Positions 14,449 to 20,089 of a stretch of 20,089 nucleotides of DNA are shown here, one piece after another. The translations under genes and the position numbers were made by a program. The stretch's first letter is position 1; each line of letters opens with the position of its first letter. This DNA comes from Anaerolineales bacterium (GTDB lineage: Bacteria; Chloroflexota; Anaerolineae; Anaerolineales; E44-bin32): positions 26,635 to 46,723 of the forward strand of contig WVZH01000276.1 of the NCBI GenBank assembly GCA_011772595.1. Reading direction: 5' to 3'. The notes beneath the pieces are model-generated. The model had not been told where the DNA came from. It made no database searches and was given only the letters and a program-made list of their open reading frames with translations.

Positions 14449-16071
14449 TTCCCGCGAGGGCACCTTCTGCGTTACGCTGTGTATGCCCGTCGCTCCGCTC
14501 GGGCGCGGGGAGCGCTCCGCAGCGATCTGTGGTGTGCCGTCTCCCGCGAAGCAACGCACCTCGAAAGTATGTTCGCCGGATTGAAAAGGCCAGTCGTAGC
14601 GCCAGATGACCCAGGTCGTCTTCGATAATGGGGAGCGAAGCTGTGCTTCATGCCATTCGCCAGCGTCGACCCGTACTTCAACCTTCGAGATCCCTCGCGC
14701 GCCGGAAAATGCGATCCCCCCAATCGGAAGCAGCGTTTGGTCTTCCCTCTCGAAGGTTGAGTCCACTGCGACCGTATCGATCACGGACGTCGCTTGGACC
14801 TGTGCCACCTCGTCCCAACCGCGCTCGACCCAGTATCCGGGTTTGTATTGATCGCTGACCTCGATGCTGGTGATCCACTTGGGCTGCTTCATACCATAAC
14901 GATCCGGGATCCAGATACGCAGTGGAAATCCGTGGTCGACCGGGATTGGTTTTCCATCCCAGTCGTAGCAGAGCATAATGCGCTCATCAGCATTTATCAG
15001 GTCCAGATCGACGGTTTCGTAAAAACCGTCCGCTGAGCGGATGTGCAGATAACGCGCTTCAGGCCGTGGCTGTGCTACGGTAAGGATCTCTTGAAGGCTC
15101 ACACCCGTCCAGCGAGTGGTGCTGATTAAAGTCGTTGCGATCCGACCGGAGATGCAAGAAAGGGTGACATATTGCTCCCGAGCGTTGAAACTCTGGCGTA
15201 ATTCGTTGAGTGTGAGTGAGAGCGGATTGTCAACGAAACCTGTGATCGGCAAGGTCCAGGTATCTCCGTCGATAACGCTGGGTTGCAATTCGATGAACAC
15301 CTTGTAATGATCTTCGAGTGGTGTGTATTCCGGCCGGGTACCCGGTGCCGGTAGAATGGGATCATTTGTATTCGGTAAGGGTGGACCTTGATCGCTGATC
15401 GGCTGCTCGGTGATCTGCCTCGACCGCCTGCCGGTCGAGATGACGGCTGCCAAGCCAGTCCCTACAACTGTGATGGTGGCGGATGCCAGACCAAGTGTGA
15501 TCAAGAATTGGCGACGGTCGATGCGTTCCACAGCGCCGGGCTTGTGTTCGACAGGCATTGTCTCTCGATCGGCTGTCGAGAGCCGACGGTACGTCATGCT
15601 GAGCAGAACTCCCCAAGCAAGGAAAACGAGGACCAACCACGAGAACTCGACCAGGGGAGAGACGGTAATCTGTGAGTAGCTAAAGTCGATCGCGATGAAC
15701 GGTAATGCTGCGATAGCACCCACGATCAAACCCGAAGTGACCCTTGGCTTTGTTTGCTGTCGGCTGAACATGGCAAATACAATCCCGGCCGCGAGAATGG
15801 CGAGCAAGACAAAGAATAGGACCGCCATCGCTTGTTCCGCGGATTTGGCCGCGTTGGCAACATCGATGCGCAAGAAACGTAGTGTGTCGATCATCAAATC
15901 GATTCCGAAGGTTACAAGCGGACCAGGTAAGACTCGCGTGCTCCAGTTGAACAAGAGAAAAGGGGGAAAACCGAAGCCGAGAAGTGATGTCGCCAGGCCT
16001 GTGAGGGCGACAAGTGGCGCTGCGAGAAGTCCACCTGCCAGGGACCCATAACCGAATGTATTTTTCTGCAT
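14443..16071 (-). CDS. Membrane-anchored molybdopterin oxidoreductase (sulfite-oxidase-type fold)
   Basis: This 542-residue protein has AAGGA seven bases before the ATG. The N-terminal about 165 residues hold four hydrophobic segments (about 8-32, 78-102, 110-130 and 135-160). Next comes a Tat-like R186-R187-Q-F-L followed by a hydrophobic stretch to about 212, then a Pro-rich linker. The catalytic domain begins near 245. Its molybdenum-ligating cysteine is C306 in T-L-S-C-I-S-G, followed by L-I-S-T-T-R-W-T-G-V-S-L, G-F-Y-E-T-V and D-H-G-F-P-L-R. A C-terminal Ig-like dimerisation domain follows (W-H-E-A-Q-L ... W-R-Y-D-W). The active site should face outside the cytoplasm. The substrate could be sulfite or, as for MsrP/YedY, oxidised methionine; the sequence does not decide. 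No His pairs typical of haem b lie in the membrane part. Confidence 0.88.
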   Translation of the reverse strand: MQKNTFGYGSLAGGLLAAPLVALTGLATSLLGFGFPPFLLFNWSTRVLPGPLVTFGIDLMIDTLRFLRIDVANAAKSAEQAMAVLFFVLLAILAAGIVFAMFSRQQTKPRVTSGLIVGAIAALPFIAIDFSYSQITVSPLVEFSWLVLVFLAWGVLLSMTYRRLSTADRETMPVEHKPGAVERIDRRQFLITLGLASATITVVGTGLAAVISTGRRSRQITEQPISDQGPPLPNTNDPILPAPGTRPEYTPLEDHYKVFIELQPSVIDGDTWTLPITGFVDNPLSLTLNELRQSFNAREQYVTLSCISGRIATTLISTTRWTGVSLQEILTVAQPRPEARYLHIRSADGFYETVDLDLINADERIMLCYDWDGKPIPVDHGFPLRIWIPDRYGMKQPKWITSIEVSDQYKPGYWVERGWDEVAQVQATSVIDTVAVDSTFEREDQTLLPIGGIAFSGARGISKVEVRVDAGEWHEAQLRSPLSKTTWVIWRYDWPFQSGEHTFEVRCFAGDGTPQIAAERSPRPSGATGIHSVTQKVPSREG

Positions 16072-16111
16072 CGAATGTTCCTTATAAATTGACCTTCTAA
16101 CATCTTCTTTG

Positions 16112-16139
16112 TGTATATGCTATCAATGATGATTCACAA
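16112..16139 (-). promoter_or_regulatory. Candidate promoter of the molybdoenzyme gene
   Basis: On the minus strand TTGTGA (16134-16139) and TATACA (16112-16117) are spaced 16 bp apart, with the -10 about 40 bp before the ATG at 16071. Each hexamer has four of six consensus bases. This is weak support. Confidence 0.35.
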
Positions 16140-16155
16140 GACCAAGTAAAAATCC

Positions 16156-16170
16156 TTACGTGTTTATTAC
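16156..16170 (+). promoter_or_regulatory. Two TTAC units spaced 11 bp in the divergent promoter region
   Basis: TTAC occurs at 16156-16159 and 16167-16170, exactly 11 bp apart, between the divergent molybdoenzyme and response-regulator genes. The 11-bp step is that of OmpR/PhoB-family direct-repeat sites. Two 4-base units are weak evidence by themselves. Confidence 0.25.
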
Positions 16171-16233
16171 ATAAGTATGAAAGGTCAACCCAATGTGCGT
16201 GTGGTGCGGTATCATGCATCGGAAAGGACGACG

Positions 16234-16923
16234 ATGATAAACGCCAGAATATTGGTTGTTGAGGACGAGCCTAGCATTCGGGATGTGGTCTCGCTCTACT
16301 TGAAACGCGCGGGATTCCAGGTCACATGCGTCACCGACGGTTCAGGCGCATTGAAGAGCCTTGAGCAGCACCTGCCAGACCTTGTGATATTGGATCTCAT
16401 GCTGCCAGGTGTAGATGGCTATGAGATCGCACGCTACCTGCGCGAGAAAGGGGATACGCCGATCATCATGCTCACCGCACGACGGGAAGAGGTGGATCGT
16501 ATCGCTGGCTTAGAGATGGGTGCTGATGATTATGTCGTCAAGCCCTTTAGCCCACAGGAGTTGGTCAGCAGGGTGCGAGCTGTTTTACGCCGGACACATA
16601 AACAGACGATCGATAAGACGTCCTCCCCGCGCGTATTCGGTGATTTGCGCGTCGATCCGACGACGCGACTGGTAGAGGTACGAGGCGAGGAACGGGAACT
16701 CACAGCCAAGGAGTTCGATCTGCTCTGGCTGCTCACGAATTACCCCCGGCAGGTCTTCAATCGAGATCAACTACTCGAAAAAATATGGGGTGTCGTCGAA
16801 TACATTGATCCTAGCACGGTTACGGTACATATGCGTCGTTTGCGTGAGAAGATCGAAGAGGATCCCTCCAATCCACGCCATTTGCTGACGGTCTGGGGCG
16901 TGGGTTATAAATTTGAACCATGA
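16234..16923 (+). CDS. OmpR/PhoB-family response regulator
   Basis: The ATG at 16234 is chosen because GGAAAGGA lies five bases ahead; an upstream in-frame ATG (16177) would add 19 residues with no similarity to receivers. The 229-residue protein has a receiver with acidic pocket E10/D11, phosphoacceptor D54 (V-I-L-D-L-M-L-P-G), T81 and K103 (V-V-K-P-F). A winged-helix DNA-binding domain follows (L-T-A-K-E-F-D-L-L-W-L-L, V-T-V-H-M-R-R-L-R-E-K-I, G-V-G-Y-K-F). All switch residues are intact. The kinase gene follows 43 bp later. Such regulators bind direct repeats at 11-bp steps; a candidate triplet lies at 19330-19356. Confidence 0.95.
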   Translation: MINARILVVEDEPSIRDVVSLYLKRAGFQVTCVTDGSGALKSLEQHLPDLVILDLMLPGVDGYEIARYLREKGDTPIIMLTARREEVDRIAGLEMGADDYVVKPFSPQELVSRVRAVLRRTHKQTIDKTSSPRVFGDLRVDPTTRLVEVRGEERELTAKEFDLLWLLTNYPRQVFNRDQLLEKIWGVVEYIDPSTVTVHMRRLREKIEEDPSNPRHLLTVWGVGYKFEP

Positions 16924-16966
16924 TCTTCGGGGTCATGCGTTTTTCCATTCGGGGAAATGATGTTCC

Positions 16967-18214
16967 ATGTCTGAGAAAGAAACCTTGAACGCTGGCTCGC
17001 GTGTTTCCCTCCGCTTTGCGGCTGGGATCTTGCTGGCCATGGCGGTATCCCTGGCCTTGTTCTACCTCATCATGCAGCCACAACAGCTTGACCTGGGCTT
17101 GATGGCGCTCTTCCTCACGATCACGTCCTTGATCACATTCGCTGCCGGTTATCTCGCCTATCGCTGGGGGTGGATCAGTCGCGCACCGAGCCTGCGCTGG
17201 GCTTTGCTGGCCACGTATGTGCTCTCGAGCGGCTTGACCTTCTTAAACGTCTGGCTCACGGCGAAGTTGATGTTTGTCAACCAGCATGATTTGCTCTTGG
17301 CGACTATATTGCTGCTCTTCGCGAGTTCGATCGCGGTCGCCTTGGGGTCGTTCTTCTCCGAAACCCTTGGTAGGCGAATTCGTGCTCTTAATCAGGCGGT
17401 ACGGGGGATAAGCGAGAAAGGCCTGGGTGTTCGCGCGCAGGTCGAAGGTAAAGACGAGATCGCCGATCTTGCGCTTGCGTTCAACCAGATGGCGCAGCAG
17501 CTGGAGGTCGCCGAACGAGAGCAGCAAGAATTGGAGAAGTATCGGCGAGATCTTGTCGCCTGGGTAAGCCACGATCTACAAACCCCGTTGGCTTCTATAC
17601 GAGCCATCATCGAAGCCCTGGCTGACGATGTAGTCGATGATTCCGAAATGCGGACCCGCTACCTGAATTCAGCAAAGCGTGATATTAAAGCGCTCTCCGA
17701 TTTAATCGATGACCTGTTTCAGATCGCGCGGCTCGACGCCGGAAGCCTTGATCTAACACTTGAGGCGAATTCGCTCTCCGATTTGCTTTCCGATACCCTT
17801 GAGGCCTTCTCCACGCTGGCACGTGAGCGAGGTGTTGCATTGGTTGGAGAGGTCCAACGAGATGTGGATCCTGTCACCATGGATGCTCGTCGGGTGGGTC
17901 GGGTTTTAAGCAATCTGATCAGAAACGCCTTGAGACACACACCCCGAGCAGGCAAGATTTCCGTGTCGGCGCAACGGGTACAAGAGGGCGTGGAAGTGGT
18001 GGTGCGAGACTCTGGGGAAGGGATCAGTGAGCAGGATCTCCCACACCTATTTGACCGCTTCTACCGGGGAGAGAAATCCCGCAGTCGAGCGACCGGAGGT
18101 GTAGGGCTTGGGCTTGCAATCGCCAAAGGATTTGTGGAAGCTCATGGGGGCAAGATCCGGGCGGAAGCCGTACCGGAAGGCGGCGCACGTTTCATCTTCA
18201 CTCTACCCTCGTAA
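16967..18214 (+). CDS. Membrane sensor histidine kinase
   Basis: This is a 415-residue kinase, partner of the response regulator. It has four hydrophobic segments (about 14-36, 43-66, 75-98 and 108-130) with only short loops, so no large extracytoplasmic sensor domain. A HAMP-like linker follows (about 133-185, ending N-Q-M-A-Q-Q-L). The dimerisation helix has the phosphorylated H202 in W-V-S-H-D-L-Q-T-P-L-A-S-I-R. The ATPase domain shows an N box N-L-I-R-N-A-L-R-H-T, a G1 box D-S-G-E-G-I, an F box L-F-D-R-F-Y-R and a G2 box G-G-V-G-L-G-L-A-I. Signals are probably sensed within the membrane. The Shine-Dalgarno is weak (GGGGA, eleven bases). Confidence 0.95.
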   Translation: MSEKETLNAGSRVSLRFAAGILLAMAVSLALFYLIMQPQQLDLGLMALFLTITSLITFAAGYLAYRWGWISRAPSLRWALLATYVLSSGLTFLNVWLTAKLMFVNQHDLLLATILLLFASSIAVALGSFFSETLGRRIRALNQAVRGISEKGLGVRAQVEGKDEIADLALAFNQMAQQLEVAEREQQELEKYRRDLVAWVSHDLQTPLASIRAIIEALADDVVDDSEMRTRYLNSAKRDIKALSDLIDDLFQIARLDAGSLDLTLEANSLSDLLSDTLEAFSTLARERGVALVGEVQRDVDPVTMDARRVGRVLSNLIRNALRHTPRAGKISVSAQRVQEGVEVVVRDSGEGISEQDLPHLFDRFYRGEKSRSRATGGVGLGLAIAKGFVEAHGGKIRAEAVPEGGARFIFTLPS

Positions 18215-18218
18215 GGGA

Positions 18219-18245
18219 CTGAGCGCATGCATGCCATGCGCTCAG
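18219..18245 (+). repeat. Perfect 11-bp inverted repeat after the kinase gene
   Basis: CTGAGCGCATG (18219-18229) and CATGCGCTCAG (18235-18245) pair perfectly around the loop CATGC, four bases after the kinase stop. No T-run follows. It could be a strong 3'-end hairpin or a bidirectional roadblock between convergent genes. Confidence 0.7.
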
Positions 18246-18328
18246 CTAACAGATCGGCATCTCGTGCATGCAGGGTCAACAGATATGAAGTCGTTCGCCT
18301 ACGGGATAGGCGATGGAAGGCAAAGCAC

Positions 18329-18368
18329 AAGGACGGCCCATTGAAGGACCGTCCTTTGGATTTCTCAT
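18329..18368 (+). terminator. Probable terminator of the regulator/kinase operon
   Basis: AAGGACGG (18329-18336) and CCGTCCTT (18349-18356) form an 8-bp stem, followed on the plus strand by TTTGGATTTCTC. A further hairpin CGCCTA-5-TAGGCG lies just before it (18296-18312). The stem may also end transcripts from the convergent minus gene. Confidence 0.6.
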
Positions 18369-18386
18369 TCTACTGAAATGAAATGT

Positions 18387-19229
18387 CTACTTTTCGGGCG
18401 TGATGGTCACTCGAATGACGCCTTCGGGATAGGTGTACATGTCTTCGACGAGTTGAACTACGCCTCCCTCATCTTTGCCGGTGTTAGCTCCGGCTTGACG
18501 AGGGGCTTGATCAGCTCCGGTTCCAGGTTGCTGGTTCATCTCGGTTCCGGCGTCCCAAAGGAAGATTGAAGAGGATAGATCGCCGCTGATTGGCTCACCC
18601 TCTTCGGTGAACAGATCGACGCCTTGCCCCTCTGGAGCGTAGAACAGATCGTTGGATTCCACAAACATCGTGGCGAATGTGAATTTCTCTCCTTCGGATC
18701 CATGGAAGATGAATTCGAAAGCTGCGCCTGGCCCTGCAACGCCGGGTTGTTCGGCTCCCACGGGTGTGTCGAACACACCAGTGGAGATGATACCCATGTA
18801 CTCACCCAGGGATGCACTGAGTTCTGCTGGGTTGCCATCCTCAGCAAGAGCTTCGAGACCCAAGTCGCGATCCGCCTCTCCGGCTTTGAAGATCGGCTCA
18901 CCCTCTTTGAAAACCACCCAAGTGCCAGGAGCGAGCAGCACTGGAAGGGCCATGCTTTCGGATGTGGAGAGGTTTTCTATGCGCACAGTGAAGGTCGCGC
19001 CGTGCATCTCCATCTCTTCATCCACCATGGAGTCATCTTCCATTTCCTCATCCATCATAGACTCATCTTCCATCTCTTCATCCATCATGGACTCGTCCTC
19101 CATTTCCTCATCCACCATCTCTTCTTCCCGCATCGTCTCCTCTTCCAGCACTGCCTCCAACGGTTGCTGCGTGCAGGCGGTGACCAGTAGTGCAAGGGTT
19201 ACTAGTGATAAAAAGAACTTGCGTGCCAT
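18387..19229 (-). CDS. Spondin-domain lipoprotein with acidic Met/Glu/Asp repeats
   Basis: This is a 280-residue exported lipoprotein with AAGGAGG before the ATG. The signal peptide ends in a lipobox L-V-T-A-C (Cys19). Residues about 37-75 are a tandem repeat with units such as M-M-D-E-E-M-E-D-E-S, encoded by 30-bp DNA repeats. The remainder begins F-T-V-R-I-E-N-L-S and contains P-V-L-L-A-P-G-T-W-V-V, L-E-A-L-A-E-D-G-N-P, G-V-F-D-T-P-V-G and G-E-K-F-T-F-A-T-M-F-V-E-S-N-D-L-F-Y-A-P. This is the beta-sandwich pattern of the Spondin_N domain (PF06468), which in eukaryotes has a metal site. Its bacterial role is unknown. The acidic tether could bind cations. A PhoB-like repeat site lies about 100 bp upstream. 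Confidence 0.88.
   Translation of the reverse strand: MARKFFLSLVTLALLVTACTQQPLEAVLEEETMREEEMVDEEMEDESMMDEEMEDESMMDEEMEDDSMVDEEMEMHGATFTVRIENLSTSESMALPVLLAPGTWVVFKEGEPIFKAGEADRDLGLEALAEDGNPAELSASLGEYMGIISTGVFDTPVGAEQPGVAGPGAAFEFIFHGSEGEKFTFATMFVESNDLFYAPEGQGVDLFTEEGEPISGDLSSSIFLWDAGTEMNQQPGTGADQAPRQAGANTGKDEGGVVQLVEDMYTYPEGVIRVTITPEK
19021..19110 (-). repeat. Three 30-bp tandem repeats inside the spondin lipoprotein gene
   Basis: Units at 19021-19050, 19051-19080 and 19081-19110 each start TCCA(C/T)CAT and end TTCCAT or CTCCAT plus (T/C)TC(C/T)TCA on the plus strand. A degenerate part-unit follows at 19111-19120. They encode the 10-residue acidic repeat. Copy number may vary by slippage. Confidence 0.85.
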
Positions 19230-19280
19230 ACCTATTGCCTCCTTGAATTCTCGGGCTCGTGCCCAATGAAGATTTGCCTA

Positions 19281-19356
19281 ACTATAGTGGGCAGACATTA
19301 CAGAAGAATTACGTTCTCTTGCGGGGAGCTTAAGCAAGGTTTAAGAAACGGTTAAC
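19281..19356 (-). promoter_or_regulatory. Promoter with PhoB/PhoP-like direct repeats upstream of the spondin gene
   Basis: On the plus strand TTAAG (19330-19334), TTAAG (19341-19345) and TTAAC (19352-19356) are spaced exactly 11 bp. Read towards the gene on the minus strand, the units are TTAACC, TTAAAC and TTAAGC, close to the TTAACA boxes of Bacillus PhoP and the CTTAACCT boxes of cyanobacterial PhoB. A -10-like TATAGT (19281-19286) lies downstream with no good -35, as expected for an activated promoter. The start codon is about 50 bp further on. Confidence 0.5.
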
Positions 19357-19841
19357 GTCGGGGCGGTGACAAGCGCTGGATCGTGCGTTTAGGGCGTGAA
19401 CAGAGTTCGAGAACTAACGATTGGCTTTAAGGATTTTGGTGTACGCCGCCTGAAGAAATTTACCAAGTTCAAATCTTTCGCAAATGCTTTAGGTGATGGT
19501 GATTTTGTACATGATCAGCGAGACATGGATGCGGTCGAACTTCGTGTGCGTTGGCTCAGAGTTGGTGTATGATCGAAATGGGAGGCGGGCAGCTCCAGGT
19601 GATGAATTTGGGTCAGCAAAGTGCTCTTAGCTTGCCTGCATTCGATCCTTCCGATTAGTTACTCGCTGGAGTCCTGCCAGTGAAGGCTATCCAAAGTTCT
19701 CCATTGCCCTCCTATGACCGGCAGAGCCAATGACAGCGATCTTCGCTTCAAGTGATTCTAGGGGCCGCTTTGACTACAATGGGTAAGCTACGGTCGCAAG
19801 ATTTTAGCATTGGCTCAGGGTTTATAAATGCGAGGTGAAAT
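19357..19841. other. Spacer without a confident gene
   Basis: Between the PhoB-like repeats and the next gene I see no recognised gene. A 58-codon frame with a GTG start (19396-19572) has protein-like composition but no ribosome site and no known motif. No terminator or RNA gene was found. Confidence 0.4.
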
Positions 19842-20089
19842 GTGGATAGTAACCAATGCTTTCTCCGCTTTCAGAACAATGTTTATGCATTCCTCAATTG
19901 GCGATTACGGGAGAAACCTTTCGATGTAATGGTTTTACATCCCCTTGATACAAGGCAATTGGTAACCTACCAAAAGTTACTGAAACAAGGGAGAACGGAC
20001 GAATCTATTTTCAATACTTTCTTCCCACCAGTGGATAAGCCCAAGAAAAGGGTTCTGATTGATGTGGATCTGCTTACCAAAGAACAGCT
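19842..20089 (+). CDS. Unknown protein with GTG start, runs off right edge
   Basis: The frame is open from GTG 19842 for 82 codons to the window end. An in-frame TGA lies at 19836-19838, so the gene cannot start earlier. GAGGTG (19832-19837) sits four bases before the GTG. The only in-frame ATG is about 33 codons inside. The reading begins V-D-S-N-Q-C-F-L-R-F-Q-N-N-V-Y-A-F-L-N-W and later has F-D-V-M-V-L-H-P-L-D-T and R-V-L-I-D-V-D-L-L. The mix of hydrophobic and charged residues looks like a real soluble protein. I do not recognise the family. Confidence 0.6.
   Translation, partial: MDSNQCFLRFQNNVYAFLNWRLREKPFDVMVLHPLDTRQLVTYQKLLKQGRTDESIFNTFFPPVDKPKKRVLIDVDLLTKEQ

Noticed and set aside
18624..19269. 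Long plus-strand frames (188 and 205 codons) opposite the spondin gene
   Set aside because: They are complements of the acidic repeat and give His- or Ser/Ile-rich low-complexity readings. The minus frame has a signal peptide and lipobox.
19396..19572. 58-codon frame with GTG start
   Set aside because: Composition is plausible, but there is no Shine-Dalgarno and no motif. Left undecided rather than annotated.

Overview
The window looks like chromosomal DNA of an uncultured, free-living bacterium, most likely a member of the Chloroflexota (Anaerolineae-like). This is an inference from gene content: two split-barrel flavin/F420-type enzymes, a zinc-ribbon protein, a membrane-anchored sulfite-oxidase-type molybdoenzyme, a spondin-domain lipoprotein, and mixed ATG/GTG/TTG starts. 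No rRNA, tRNA, CRISPR array or transposase was seen, so the taxonomic call is tentative.

Layout. Positions 1-352 (minus) hold the first 117 codons of glutamate formimidoyltransferase, with a TATAAT promoter behind it. From about 850 to 14,400 nearly every gene is on the plus strand and stands alone, separated by 100-450 bp spacers. In order these are an HD-domain hydrolase, an unknown protein, a fold-type-I PLP aminotransferase with altered active-site residues, a GYD-domain protein, a double zf-TFIIB zinc-ribbon protein, a tandem NTF2/SnoaL-like protein, an F420-type nitroreductase-family protein, a GH99-like lipoprotein, a PPOX-class protein, an isoprenylcysteine-methyltransferase-like membrane protein, a cysteine-synthase-family enzyme, an SRPBCC/AHSA1 protein, a gluzincin-type peptidase, a flavodoxin and a zinc-ribbon protein. 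These do not form an obvious pathway. The pattern suggests an accessory region of independently acquired genes. In support, a 75-bp sequence between the HD hydrolase and the unknown gene has the layout of an integron attC site.

From 14,400 to 19,400 the layout is more coherent. A membrane-anchored molybdopterin oxidoreductase (minus) is divergent from a response regulator/histidine kinase pair (plus), which converges on a spondin-domain lipoprotein (minus). Upstream of the lipoprotein gene are three TTAA(G/C) units spaced exactly 11 bp apart, the spacing used by PhoB/PhoP-type regulators. I infer a small envelope-facing regulon of sensor, regulator, exported redox enzyme and exported lipoprotein.

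The spacers are not empty. They hold two pairs of diverged intergenic repeats (3647-3719 with 5083-5167; 9320-9430 with 10058-10168), the first pair with apparently compensatory stem changes. They also hold a 17-bp interrupted hairpin (3472-3529), a textbook terminator with no gene in front of it (675-706), and clusters of hairpins near 13.8-13.9 kb and 18.2-18.36 kb. A further plus-strand gene with a GTG start (19842) runs off the right edge.
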